A stretch of DNA of 64,000 bases. Source: Gavia stellata. Taxonomy: Eukaryota; Chordata; Aves; Gaviiformes; Gaviidae. This document shows positions 49,861 through 62,530 of this stretch, one piece after another. Below the pieces are notes generated by a model. It saw nothing but the letters and a program-made list of their open reading frames with translations. It was not told where the DNA came from and searched no databases. Positions within the stretch are counted from its first letter, which is position 1, and each line of letters begins with the position of its first letter. Where the stretch lies: NCBI RefSeq assembly GCF_030936135.1, contig NC_082595.1, forward strand, positions 12,748,430 through 12,812,429, given 5' to 3'. A program made the translations under genes and the position numbers.

Positions 49861-52800
49861 AGTACTGATTAAAACACAGGAGCATCTTGTGTCTCTTTCT
49901 AAAAAGAGGATGGTGAGGAGTTCCCCACTCAGCCTGGAGAGTGTTCCAGAGGGCTGTGGTCACCTATTCAAAGATCGTACAGTTGCCATGGACTCGGTCC
50001 CAGCAGAAATTGGGGATGTGCCAGAGCCTGGTGCTCTCTCTTATTATTTCTAGAGTTTATTTGGAAAATATTCCTTACAGTCTCCTCGTCTCTTAAGTTC
50101 AATGTTTCAGTGACTTCACAGAATGTGAAAAATACTCCGCCACTGCAAAGTACATAATCAGTTTGTCTACTCATACAGCCGATTTTTACAGTCTCTTACA
50201 TCTCTGCGATCCTTGGAGGAGCAGTCCTTGAAAGCTGAGAGGAAGACAAGCTTGTGGAGCTGTGATTCTTAACCCCATGCTTCTCAGCAGCTGTGTGGGA
50301 GGGAGCCTGCTGAGCTGTACCAGTATTCCTCCCCCCAGCACGCCAGGTCTGGCAGACCAGTTACCAATCTGAAGCGTGTGGTTTCTCATCGCACACTGGG
50401 AGCGGAGCAGGTAGATGCGCAGTCTTCCTTCATGGCGTTCGGCCTTAAAGATTAAATCTATTGCTGAACTTTGTAATCACGTAACCGAGTTCTCTCGCTT
50501 TCCCCAAGACTGCAGTTCCTGTGGATTAACTCAATGGTATCGATAGAGTTATTCTCAATTTATGGTGGTGGGAGTGAGAGTTAATTATGGCCCAGTATTT
50601 CCGAGTCTCTGTAGGTAAATAAAATAGTACATTTTCATTGCTAATGATGGTCTGTCTAGTATTCCAGTATTTGCTGTATTTAAGAATTTTAGATAATAAA
50701 TTCCATTGAAAGGAATCTGCATTGTAGAAATTGTGACCATTTAGGTCAACTGGCTCAAGAGACAGATATTGTGAGTAACAGAAAAATTATTTCTCATAGA
50801 CAAATTGCTTGGTACAACTGTTTGCAGGCATTAGATTCTTTGCCTGTTTTGTTGACATAAAAGCAATCCTCTTTGTCTCTTACAACAGGAGAAATAATTC
50901 TGTAGTAAAAAAGAAAATAGCTCTTGGATTCCTTAAACCTCACAGGACAAATTTCAGCCTAGCATGAACTTTTACTGCCAAGTTATAAATGTTGGAACAG
51001 AGGCTGGTAATGGAAATAGTGATGGAGAAAATTTTAGAGTTATGAACGGTGACATGATGGATTCTTTGTGCCTTGAAGTTTTGCACTCGGAGGGGATTGC
51101 AAGACTGGTGTGTCTAAATAGCAGCATTACCTTTTACTGTTCAGAACAACAGACTCCAACAAAAAGTGAATACTTCAATTTAATACACAATTCCAGAAAG
51201 AAGTGTAGTTACTTTTGTCCTCTCTGGTGGGGAAATAATTTTGATGAAAGTGTAATGGGGTTTCCCAGTGTTTGTAGGGAACAGCTCATCCCTGAACAAT
51301 GAAGTTCTTGAACTGTGCACTGCATTCAGAAAAGTATTTGAATTTTTAAGAACTAATACAGCAGCAAATATTGTTTCCAGTCCTTGTGATACTTCCATCA
51401 TAGAAATCTGTAGGTGAGTAAGAAAGCTGCTCAGCAGCACAGTTTGTCCCATAAAAACAGAGAGGCTTAAACTAGAAGTTGATATTTTCATTTTTACATT
51501 TTGATGTACAGGGAAAACTGTAAAAGGCCTTTAAAAATGACTGCTTACCTTTTAAGTCACAATTGCAATTAAGCAGAGTACCTCTTCACGTTTTAAAGGT
51601 AAAACTAACATAAACTGAACATATTCCATGCTTCATAGAGTGTGTTAAGCTTGCTAAAGAGCTAAGGTAACATGTCAGATCAAGTAGTGGAAACTCCGTG
51701 GCATCCAGATTCTACCCTATAGAGGGCAACACTATGCCCCTGCCCAAACACCTTTTCCTCCTGCTTCTCCCGTCACAACAGATCACTATGCTGTATTCAG
51801 TCATTTGGTATTTTCTTTTCTAAGCAGAAAAGGTTGATAGGCAAATACACAATGACTCATGTTCAGAAGAAAATACTCATCCGTTGTAGATAACCTTCCT
51901 CATCCCAAAATGTTGGGCAACTACCAAAGAGGAACCCAATCAAAACATGAAATCTTCGTAAAATATTCATTTTAAAATGTCATAGTCTGAAAGGCTTGAC
52001 AGTCACTATGGCTAGAATATTTTTACTGAAATTTCCCCTCCCCTGTCACAGTGTACTATTTTCAACTATTTTCATGGAGAAGTCTGTAGGGAACTGATGT
52101 TATGAATAATTATTACAAGAACTTATACAGTACTCTCTGGCACTGCAAAGTTGGAGGGCCTTCTATCTGTATTTTACATGATGTGTCTTCCAGTTGATGT
52201 TCGTGAAAGCAGATGGCATTCAGCACATGTTAGAACTGAGGCCTAGTGATGGGTTGGGATGTCGACCACTGCTTATTCACAGACCCAGACAGTCCTCAAA
52301 GGGATACGAGTCTTCATTTGGGAAGACGACCAGAAATTCTGGAAGCAGATCTGAGAAACATGCATGAGCAGGCCTCTTCTGTCTCAGAGTATATGTGATT
52401 TAGCAGCATGAGCTGTGTTTATTTTGTCTCTGATGTCTTCTCGGCATTTTACGTACACAGATGTTTGTACTTTGACCTGGCTGCTGGTTGTTATTTTGGT
52501 GAAATCCAGGAACTAGCTTCAGTGAAAATAGTCCTGAATAACTTGCTGCCTTTTTCAGTTGGGGGGTGTGTGTGTTTTTGCTTTGTTTTTTTCCCCATTG
52601 CTGTTGATATGCATTAGTTTAAAAACTTCTACAGGTCCCTAAAGGGAATGCAGCTGTAACAGTATGAAAGGGGTTTATTCCAGTATAGCTTATTCTTCTG
52701 TTTAGAAGACTAGGAAAACAAGCATACTGTATGCATGTGAGCGCAAGACTGATTCCTTCTTTCCATGGACCACGAAATATTTTCTGAGTTGTATGGCACA

Positions 52801-55800
52801 GCCACTGGAGCAAGGAATCCAGGCTATTTCAAAGATTGTATTGTAAAAGAAACTTTTTTGGTCATATTCTTCCTGAAGAGCAAGAATTTGTGTTTTTCTC
52901 TAGCAATTCCCTAGTTCAGAATAGTTGGTTGGATAGCACTGAGGAAGACAGGGGAATGGAAACACTCAATTTTGGCTCTGTGTGTTTGTTAGTCTCAGCT
53001 ATATGCTGTACTCTTGTCTCCCAGTGGAGCTTCATAAGGAGAAGAGGGCTGATGCACCCTGCTTTTTTGTTTATATTGAAATATAAATGATAAGAACAAC
53101 TTGCTTGTAAGCACATAAAATACTCCTTGGTATTCTACACAATATTGTAGAATATTAAAACTCAGATACTTGTAGACTGTTAATCTCGGGTATCCAAATT
53201 TTACAGGTTTCCATCCCTAGCTGTAACCAAGACCCAAGCTGCAAAAGGGTCTAGCTGCAGAGGTTAAAGAATAGTGAGAGGCTCATCTGATAAATGGGGC
53301 TGAAGACTGTAGAGCCAAAAATCTTCAGTCTGCCAGGGAGAAGAGTAAAACTTGAGAGACCGAGCATGGACATGACAGACCTCTCAGATAGTAGAATTGG
53401 CATCTGCCTTCCCTACAAACAAGAGAGACTTAACTGCAATAGTGGGGAGATTTTTACTGAATATGGGTGTTTCAGAGGCAGGTAATATGTTCAGGTTTTT
53501 TTTGGTGCCTGTTTGGTACAAACAGCCAAATTTGGCACAAATTTGCCTATTCTTGTGTCTATTTTGGCACAAACAGCCACTAGTGAAGAACTTGCAGGAC
53601 ACATCAGTTCATATGGCATCCAAAGTGAGGCTCCTTGCTGTAGTCCTGTTTAGGAAATATGTAAAACCTTCTGTTGCCTTGCATACTGGGAGAATACTCA
53701 GGGTATTCTGAGTGCACAAGTGTTCTCCATCAGTCCATTGTGTGCTATGGGGAAGAGAGTTTTCAAACTCTTTTATTTCTTCTTGCCAGGCATAACACAT
53801 AGCTGATTTAAAACAAACAAGCAAAAAAATCCAAACAACAACAAAAAACCATACCAACTTTGCAACTAGGAAGCCTCTCATTCTTACAGTATTTCTTGTG
53901 TTATCACCTGTTGCCTGGTGTGGTAACCCTACCTACGTGCAGTAATCTGGCTACCTGAAGGTACGTTACCTGCTCTTTCCACTCATCCTGAGAAAATACT
54001 TCATGCACTTCACTGACTTCAGCCAGGTATGTGACTGTCTCTGAGTAAAAGACTCGCTTAAAAGCTACTGCCAATACTTTCCAAAATAATAGTATTACTA
54101 TCGCTCTGTGGAGTGCTGCTGTTCTTCCTCTCCAGTACCCAGACTGATTTTTGGAAGCAAGTCATCTAGTCAGAAGCCTGTTAACCAGGCAACAAACTGA
54201 CCTCCTCTGTGATACCACCTATTGTTAGAAATAAAGGTCCCTTGAACACAAAGTTAACTTCACTGTGTGTAAGCAGGCACGATTTCCCTGATTTAAGAGA
54301 AAGGTGCATGTGTATCGTGCCACTGATAAATGTGTCCCTGAAATTCACCCAGCCATTTCAGAAGTGAAATTCCTCCTGCTGACAGAATAACAAGCAATTG
54401 TCACTGCACTAACCTGGAGACTTGCTACCTGCATAAAGAAATTGTTCTGATTTTCAAAGCTAAAAGTAAAAGTAGTTCTTGAGAATTCCAAGTCAAATGT
54501 GTAATGGAAACACAAGGCGGTGTTTAGAGGCACAGTAAGGCACTGAGGGTACATTTGATCAGGAAGTTGCGCTTTGGTGTTGCTTGCCCGTAATCATTCA
54601 ATTCCCAGAAAAACTGAACTGAACAGATGCCGAGTCCTTGACTTAAATTAATTCTGCTCAGATGAATGTACTGTACTCTACTTAAATATGTGTCATTAAG
54701 CACCTTTGGCAGCTTTTTAGCAGGTGTTTAGCACGAAAAATGGATCAGTTGAGAGAAAGGGAGAGATAAAGAGTAAATCCAGTGTGGTGTGTTTTATATC
54801 TTATCTAGTATTACTGTGTTCAAGCCCAAAATGGCTTCATTTAGGAGTGCTGCAAATGTATGCAACACTCCAGCGTGCTTCCAACTGCTCTGATTCACAA
54901 CCTTGCTTATGTCAAAGATAACAAAGGTATATAATTGTCTCACCTTAGCCCTACTGGAGTCAACCACAAAACTCACGTTGACTTCAGCAGAGGCGAGATG
55001 TGAACCTCAGTCCTCTCTAAAACTGGCAAACAAAACTGAATCCTAGAGCTGTAAGCTTTCTCTCCATTAGGATGTGAACTGCAAAATAAATTGGTAGCTA
55101 TAACAAAAGCTCTAGATGGGCAAATTTTATTTTGGGTTTTTTTTTTTTAATCTGATTAGAAAATAAGATCTTTACTCTCTTACTGAGATTATTATCAAAA
55201 ACGGTGAGCGTTATGCCTGTGGAGTAGAAGAAATGCATTTCTTGCATATCTAGTCTTTTAGTAGTAGATTAATAATAAACCCTACTTTACTATCCCTCCC
55301 TCCCTCTCTCCATCAAACCTATAGTATTATTTCCATTGCAATAGAATGGTTTTCATTAAAGCAAATTCAGTCACAGCAAGAAGACAGGTAGATACAAGTC
55401 CAGATCTGACTTATTTTGCACAAGGAAGTCCTTAATTCAATTGTATGATTTATGGGAAATGAAATTATGTATGGTGCCAAAGCAGTGCCATATGGTAGGC
55501 TATAGCATCTAACTATATAATAGTATGATACTTATTGAAAAACCATTACCAAATATCTCTCTCTCACTACCCACTCAAATAATAACTTGTTGCCAGCCAT
55601 AAGTATAATTTTTCTCTGCATATTGATTTAAGTGGTACTCTTACAACTTCAAGATTTGGATTGAACATCTAAATCTGCAGACTACTGATAATTCAGCAAT
55701 TAACTTTAAGCTATTGTTTAAATCATTTAATGAAAAAAGTGACATATTTAGCTAAGAGTCTCTTGAGAGATCTGACTCGGAGTCAATAAAAAAGCCAACG

Positions 55801-58535
55801 TTATTTCTGATGCCAAGAGAAGATGATTTTCTCTTGTGAGAGGGTTGGGATTTTTTTTTTTTCTGATTTATAAAGAAGTTGATATGGAAGCATCTATTAC
55901 AGATTGCACCTAGCTTTTCCTTCAGTAGAGGCAGCTAAAATTTTCTATTGCTTATGATAATAAACATTGAATTTCATATTCCTGTAAATTAAATTTAAAA
56001 AGTCTTACAGAATGTCTATTACAAAATCGAAGTTATCTAGGGTTTTTATAAATATTATTATATTATTATATGAGTATTGAAAAATGTTTTTCTTTGGTGA
56101 CTAAGTGACAGCAATATGCATTCTGTTTCTGCTACAAATTCATTAATGAGGTTTTGCAAGCTACGGTGTCTTCCCATTGGTAAAAAAAAAAAGTGCATGT
56201 ACTTTTAGCTGCCTATAAGCTAGTCTGATCCATGTGCAGCTGTATTAGCTGTTACGTTTTTTCACACTAGACGAAAGTGAATTTGTACTGACTGCATATT
56301 ATTTCTGAGCTGCAGGACGAGTCTGAGCTACCGAAGTCCTCTGTGGTGGCGAATTACTCTCAGTGTAAGTAGGAGTTTAGGCTGATAAGAAAAGATCATT
56401 TGTAAAGTCCTTTGTATTTTTTTAACTCTTTCATGGGTTACATGCATGCAGCCTGTTTATTCGTTGTAGCAAAGTTTTGCTGGAAAGGGAGCCACATTCC
56501 CTTGGCAGTAACTCATAAACTTGAACTGCTGAATGTTTCCTGTGCTTCCAGATTACCCATGCCAAAAAGAAACTCTAGGCTCAGCCACTTTGAGTTAGGC
56601 AGGTCCTGTAAATAAGTAAGTTCCCAAGGATGGGAAAGTCCAAATACCTTTTCCTTTTTGTTGCATCAGCATGAGGGTGAGTGTTCATGAAAGCTCTACA
56701 AGGAGCTGAGCTCCCTTTAAGATTTAAGCTACTCTCTTCTCCAGTGCTTTTGTTGATTTCAATATGGTGTTTCTACCTGTTAGATCCCAAAGTATTCCAT
56801 TCTTAAATACACTTCCATCAATATATTTTACTTTAGACCTCAGAATTGTCAGTGTAATCCTTAGGCAAGTAATTTTGGGAGAAGATTTGCTTCCAGTACT
56901 GGTGTCTTTTGTGAGTAAGTTTTTTGGGGTTTTTTGGGTTTGGTTTTTTTTTGGCAGAACTCTGGCAGAACAGCCACAGTTCTGCCACTGGTTGAGCAAA
57001 ACTTTTGGTCTCTGAAAAGCTATAGGGAATTAAAAAATGAAAATTCAGGAATAAAATTCTCTGATAGCGCATTCCCATTCCCTTTGTCCAACCAATTCCA
57101 CAGATGAGAAAGAAGCCTTAAATTGCCTATGGAGAAAAAATGGAACTTTTTGTATTATACCTAATGAAAAATATGTATTTCATAATTGCTTTTTTAAATG
57201 CAGTCAGAAAATTGTATAGCTCCAGTCAGCTTAATGGGTATACAATATACATGATTTAGATGCGTCTGATGATGCTAAAGTGTAAAGGCCAGTAAAGATG
57301 GTGTGGCCTGGACAAGTCAATAGACACTGTATTGGTAATACCACGAAGGGTCCTCAGGCAGCCCTGCTCTCAGTGCCTCATCTCCATCTCCTTCAGTACT
57401 GCTGATATAGCTCACACTGGGGGCAGTCGGTAAGCCTGGACCAGGGAACTGGTCTATGTTTTAAAATGATCCTTTACACTCTATTCTTTTCTTCTTGGCT
57501 ATTTTTTTGAGGAATTTGAGCAGGAATGATGGGCTGCTTAGGATAGCATAACAAAAAAAGTTGTGAAATTAAGTTCTCAGGTAATCTGTGTCTGTGACAG
57601 GGATAACCTATTTTGCAACTTAAATTAAAGTTGCCACAGAAATGTGGTTTCTTTCGAACAACACAAGTAATCTCAGTCTGTAGCTGAATACAGTTCACTT
57701 ACCAGGTTAAGACAAAGCTCTTATCTGAATTTTTTTTTTTCTCAACAATATTGTGCTTGAAACAAGAGTTTTCCATTATACTTAATCTAGAAAAATGAAG
57801 ATGTTTACATAACTTTAATTTTTCCCATTCCGTGCACTGAGATAGCACAGAAAATAAACTGTATCCAGGCTTTTGTATACATGACACCAAAGTAAAATGT
57901 ACTGCCAGTCCTGCAACTTGGTACCCAACCACAGCTAGCTGTGCCGACTACCTCCCTCAGCTTGCAGCGGTGACTTTAAACTATGCAAATACAGCAGCAT
58001 GACACCATACAATATCAGGTTGTGCTGTCTGTGGCTATACGAACTGTGTTAGTGTGAATAATAAGGCTCAGTGATTCAGTACTAAGGTATATAAATATCA
58101 TTCCTTATTTATCTGGTCTGTGATGCATGCCTAAGTTGGGCAACTGTAAATAAAGGGATTATTTTATTTTTTTTTTTTACTATTTTCAGGCTGCCAACCT
58201 GAAAGGGCAGGCTGGGACTGTAGGCTTTCCTGGGCTGCTCTCTCATGTTTTTGAGAGGCGAATTCTGTACCTTCAGGAGCTGCCTTCTTTTTCTATAGGC
58301 CATGCCTTTAGATGATGGAAGCGAGAGTCTGTTTCTATTGAAATCCACTCCTTGCTGGTTGAGGGTACATTGTAAGCTTCAAAGTGGGGGAAATTCCTCT
58401 AATGTCGAAGTGCAGACTTAAGCTGAGGAAAAGAGCTTGGAGGCATTTTGTTTAATTGGTAATGACTGCGACAAGCCAACTATTTGAATTAGCTGTTCTC
58501 TTGCCTTGAAAGTTTAACCTGTTTCATTTTCCAAG

Positions 58536-58599
58536 CAGTAAACCAGTAAACCAAATTGTTTGTCCTAGCTATTTGTATTCAGGTCTCTATTCAGGTCTC
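58536..58599. repeat. Two adjacent short tandem duplications
   Basis: CAGTAAAC is repeated twice at 58536-58551, and TATTCAGGTCTC twice at 58576-58599. Both pairs are exact. Confidence 0.85.
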
Positions 58600-60182
58600 T
58601 GCTAAGGTAGTGGTATTGTGCCTCTAGAAATAACCAGCTGCATAGAGCTACTACTTCCCAAGGAGTTTCTGCAGACTTTCTTTTCAGATCCCACAGATGT
58701 TCTTGTTGGGAGACAAAACAGAGGAAGAGTTCAGATTTTTCCTTTCAATGCATGAATGTGTTGCTGCTAATTAAAAAAGACTAAATCACGGTAAGTATCA
58801 TATACCAGCTTCACATATTTCTTCAGGAATTTGGTACTCGGTTGCCTGTTTGACACAAAGCAGTCACTCAGGAAATTAAAACTGCCCTAAAAGTAGAAGA
58901 AATCTTAACCCAATAGTCCCAGATTCACTTAAAAGGGGAAAGGGAAGAGACCGTACGATCATTTGAAACACCAGGGAAGCTCATCCTCCTTCTGATCAAC
59001 ACATTTCCCTGCAACTCAGGACGAACTGGAACGTTAGCACAAAAATCCAGAAATGAAACAAAAAATCATCATCTTCCTTGCAAGAAAATGATGAAAAGCA
59101 TTTCTCTCCCAAGGAAGCATTCCACAGCAGTATCAGTTTGTTTGTAAAGCGTATAGATCGTTTGCAATGGCGTGAACTTTGTACGAACACGGGGAAATGG
59201 CTTCACGTTACATCAATATTGATGTTTTCCAAGCATCCCTCTCATCAGATGATTTGTAAGCATCTCCTTCAACGCTTCCTGACTCCGAGACGAGCTGCTA
59301 GATTTATCTTCACCCTGTCGTATATGCTTTCTGCTGCCTGTTGCGAGCAAGCTGGCTTCTCCGAAGGGCGGACAGCTCGGAAAGTCACCCTGCCCGGCGT
59401 GCCCCCTTGCCGGAGGCGGGCTGGCGTCGCCGGGGCCGCCCGCTCTGCCCGGCCGCATCCCGCTCCCAGGGCGAACAAAGCAACCGCCAAGTCGGTCACC
59501 AACAGGTGCTGCGCACACACAACTGCGAGAAACTTTCCCCGGGTTACTACCAGGAGTTTCCTAGGGGCAGAGAGCCCTCGGCTGCAGGGGACAAAGCGGC
59601 GCCGGGGGAGAGGCAACCACCGAAACCAGCCCGAGGGGGCCGGAGAGGCGGTGGAAGAAAGTCACCCACCTCCTCCAGGCAGCGCGGGGCTCCCGAGTTT
59701 TGGCACAAAGCGGCGGGAGCCCGCACAACGTGGCGGGCTGCGGGGCAGGGCGCGCAGCCCTCGCTCTGAGGTAAGGCACCTCGCTCTGCCCCCGCCGGGC
59801 GCGGGCAGCCGGGCCGGGGGAGCGCCGGGCCCGCACCTCCCACGGGAACGCCCGGCCGCGGCCCCAGCCCCCACTCGGGCCGCCCCACCTGCGGCCGGGC
59901 CGCCGCCCCGCGGCGCTGGGCCCCTGCCTCCGACCCGCCCCGGGGCCGGTGCGCGGGGGGGGAGGGGGACGCGGTGGGGGCGGTAGTTTAACCCTTTCCC
60001 CGCCGGGCGGCTCCGGAAACGGCCGAGGCGGCGGCGGTCCCGTGAGGCGCGGCGCTCTGTCCTGTGCCCGGGCGGGGAGGGGTGGCGCAGGGTGGGGGCG
60101 AGCGCGGGGCGGGGGGGCCGCTCCCTCCTTGCCCGGCCCGGCAGAGGCGGCGGGAGGAGGAGGAGGAGGGCGCAGAGCGCAG

Positions 60183-60194
60183 ACATGGCGGCCA
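60183..60194 (+). promoter_or_regulatory. Possible YY1-type element overlapping the MTA3 start codon
   Basis: ACATGGCGGCC matches the core of the ATGGCGGC-type YY1 site often found just downstream of CpG-island start sites. It also forms the strong initiation context GACATGG. Binding is inferred. Confidence 0.3.
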
Positions 60195-60212
60195 ACATGT
60201 ACCGAGTGGGAG
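60185..60212 (+). CDS. MTA3: MTA3 coding exon 1
   Basis: The exon has 28 coding nt from ATG (GACATGG context) to the donor GTATGT at 60213. It encodes MAANMYRVG plus one base of the next codon. The frame is open upstream to about 60092, but no ATG precedes this one in that stretch. Confidence 0.92.
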
Positions 60213-62530
60213 GTATGTGGGGACGGGGCAGCGCCCGCCCGGCGCCGGGGGGCCCTGCGGCCGGCAGAGGGGACGGCGCCTGGCCGGGGGGCCCCGCCGA
60301 ACCGCGGGCTCTGCGCGCCGCGCCGGGGGCTGTGCGCAGTGCGCCGCGGTGGAGAGGCGCCGCGGTGGAGAGAGGCGCACCGGCCCCCGGCCCCCTTCCC
60401 CTGCCGCGGCCAGCGCCATGGCCCCCAGCAGGGCGGCCAGGCCCGGGCGGGAGGCGGCAGCCGGCCCCGGTAGAAGGGCTGCCGGGCCCTCCGCGGGGCG
60501 GAGGGGGAGGACACCGGTTCCTCCCCCGCCAGCCCTGTGCGCCGGGTGGGAGGCCGGCCCCCACCGCCGAGGAGGAGAAGGGCAGCGCCGCCCTCCTCGG
60601 GGAAGGGGGGAGCGGCGCCGCCGGCTTCCTGCCCCCGATCGTGGCGCGGGCCGGGTACGGCCTCCGCGCCTCGCCTCCTTGCCCGCCGAGCGGCGAAGGG
60701 GCCGCCCGGTGGGCCCCCGGCCCCGCCAACGGCCGAGCCAGCCCAGCGCGGCAGGCTGGCCCGCCTGCGAGGCGAGCGAGGGGCGGCTTACCGGGGCCGT
60801 GCGCCCCCGGCCCGGGGGCCTGCCTCGGCCCGGCCCAGCCCAGCCGCCGCCGCGGCCTGGCGGGCCCGGGCGGCGTGGCGCGGGTAGTCGGCGCCCGCCC
60901 CGGGGGGCGCCCGGCGGCGCTTTCCTCCGTGCCGTTCCCTTGCCCCCGCTCCCTGCCTTTAACGGCGGAGTTTCTCCGCGCCTTCCTTCAGCTCCCGGGG
61001 ATAAATAATAAATCCGGCTGTGTAAGCCGGGGATTTCTGTCAGCCTTCCTGCTTACCGACGTGACCCCTGAGGAGTGCGCTGATACGTGACTGCTTGGCA
61101 CTGGGCGAAGGGGGGGGCGATTAGGCGGTAACAAACACGGCAAGCGTTTCTGTTTCAACCCGTCAGCCTGTCGAAATAGACGCTGATAAGTTTCCGCTGC
61201 CGACGCCGTGGTTCAGGTGCGCGGCTCAAGCTAGGTTTTCAGTACTTGATGCTCAAAAATTGGCTTGTCTCCTCCTGCTCTCCTCAACAGCCTGAGGTGA
61301 GAGGGGAGATGTAAGGAAATGAGGGGTGAGAGTAGTTAGCTTGAATCTCTGCTTCCGTTTTGAAATACGCTGATACATCCACAAATCATCCATCTGCATA
61401 CTCCTTCATTAGGGCATGTAGATTGTAATCCCTTCAACCTTTACTCATGAAAGTAATCCTTCTCTGAGCAGCGCTATTGAAATCAGGGTAGGGTTTGCTT
61501 CTTAAGTCATCAATTCTCATTTTTTTGGTTGTAATCTTAATAAGCAACTGTGAACAATATCCAGAGATCGTATTCTTCCCTTAGAGCTAAATGAGCTACC
61601 TGAGGCTCTATTGCACGGCGACGTAGTGTCAAAGCACTGCAGAAGAGTTTTATACATCATCACGGTTCCCCTACCCAATTTTTTTAAATAAAGTTTGCAA
61701 GGTGCGTGGTGTAGAAGTCAAATAACAAATGTAAAGTGTGGGTAGCATTTGATGGGTACTTTTTCATTTTATGAAAACAAGTTTTGAGAAAACTATTGAA
61801 GGAAATGCGCTGCATATCAATTCTTTATATGTTACATGGGAGCAGCTTTCAGGATATGAGTAAACTTCCATATAATCTATGAAAATATTTTTGTATTAAT
61901 GATGCTGTAAGAGACTTTGTCCTGCAAGAACCTCACTAACCTCCTGACTATTCCTGCTTAGTATGGGTTGCATGTTACTGAACAGAGATGACAACAAAAG
62001 TATCATAAAATGTACATTACTCATTTGGACAACCGTACTACCATAGCACCTGATAATAAATGTGATGTAGCATATCTTACAGAAATATTTATCTCCGTAA
62101 TGTAGAAACTCACTAAAGCACTCGATTCTTACATCTTCCCTAATCGATTGTGAGAAACCGCTGCTTTTATATCAAGATTTATGAAGTGTGTGGATTACTG
62201 AATTGCAATGTAAGCTCCAACACAAGGCATTTAACTTTATTTCAGCATGATTGTTGAAGCATGCGTAGTGCAGTTATAACCAGAATTCAGGAACAATCTA
62301 TGTTAAATCTCAGTATAGAAGTACTTTACTGTCTTCACATTTACTAAGAAATCTCAGCTTTTTAACAGCTTATAGGTTTAGAAGAAAATTTTGGCACTAA
62401 TAGTGATATGCTTTTACGTAACATTTTTTGGTGTTCCAATATCTTTCCTATTTTCATTGCAGATTATGTTTATTTTGAAAATTCTTCCAGCAATCCATAT
62501 CTTATTAGGAGAATTGAAGAACTTAACAAG
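60185..62530 (+). CDS. MTA3: MTA3 (metastasis-associated 3), 5' end only: coding exons 1 and 2
   Basis: Exon 1 (60185-60212) and exon 2 (62463-62530) join to encode 32 residues, MAANMYRVG followed by [13 protein letters not shown] and [10 protein letters not shown], matching the MTA3 N-terminus as I remember it (MTA1 and MTA2 are very similar here). The Asp codon is split G|AT across the intron. This is the start of the BAH domain. MTA family proteins are nuclear scaffold subunits of the NuRD deacetylase/remodelling complex. The gene runs off the right edge; the next exon (expected to start TASGNVEAK-like) is not found before 64000. MTA3 rather than MTA1 or MTA2 is supported by the KCNG3 and COX7A2L neighbours. 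It is transcribed away from KCNG3. Confidence 0.93.
60213..62462 (+). other. MTA3 intron 1
   Basis: This 2,250-bp intron is GC-rich for its first 900 bp (CpG island) and AT-rich thereafter. No other exon or repeat element is recognised. Confidence 0.9.
62463..62530 (+). CDS. MTA3: MTA3 coding exon 2
   Basis: The acceptor TTTTCATTGCAG ends at 62462 after a pyrimidine-rich tract; the donor GTACAC starts at 62531. The 68-nt exon completes the split Asp codon and encodes [12 protein letters not shown] then [10 protein letters not shown], ending in phase 0. Confidence 0.94.

Larger units (their letters stand above)
41831..59330. other. Intergenic between divergent KCNG3 and MTA3 promoters
   Basis: About 17.5 kb of AT-rich sequence. 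No coding exon, RNA gene or mobile element is recognised. It contains several short direct and inverted repeats (near 43991-44040, 44872-44888, 54951-54990, 56953-56987 and 58536-58599) and one A/C-rich simple-sequence tract at 49755-49860. As the shared upstream region of two genes it may hold enhancers, which cannot be called from the sequence alone. Confidence 0.6.
59330..61110. promoter_or_regulatory. CpG-island promoter of MTA3
   Basis: GC-rich, CpG-dense sequence surrounds MTA3 exon 1 and extends about 850 bp upstream and 900 bp into intron 1. GC boxes are abundant and no TATA box is evident. The transcription start should lie shortly upstream of 60185. Long open frames on both strands here reflect base composition. 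Confidence 0.8.

Noticed and set aside
59078-59986. 302-codon ORF upstream of MTA3
   Set aside because: No recognisable domain; its right half is CpG-island sequence and its frame does not join MTA3 exon 1.
59561-61090. Several ORFs of 300-355 codons on both strands around MTA3 exon 1
   Set aside because: They are Pro/Arg/Gly/Ala-rich, overlap each other on both strands and reflect the scarcity of stop codons in a CpG island. Only the 9 codons of MTA3 exon 1 are supported; the plus-strand frame that includes them begins at a GTG, not an ATG.
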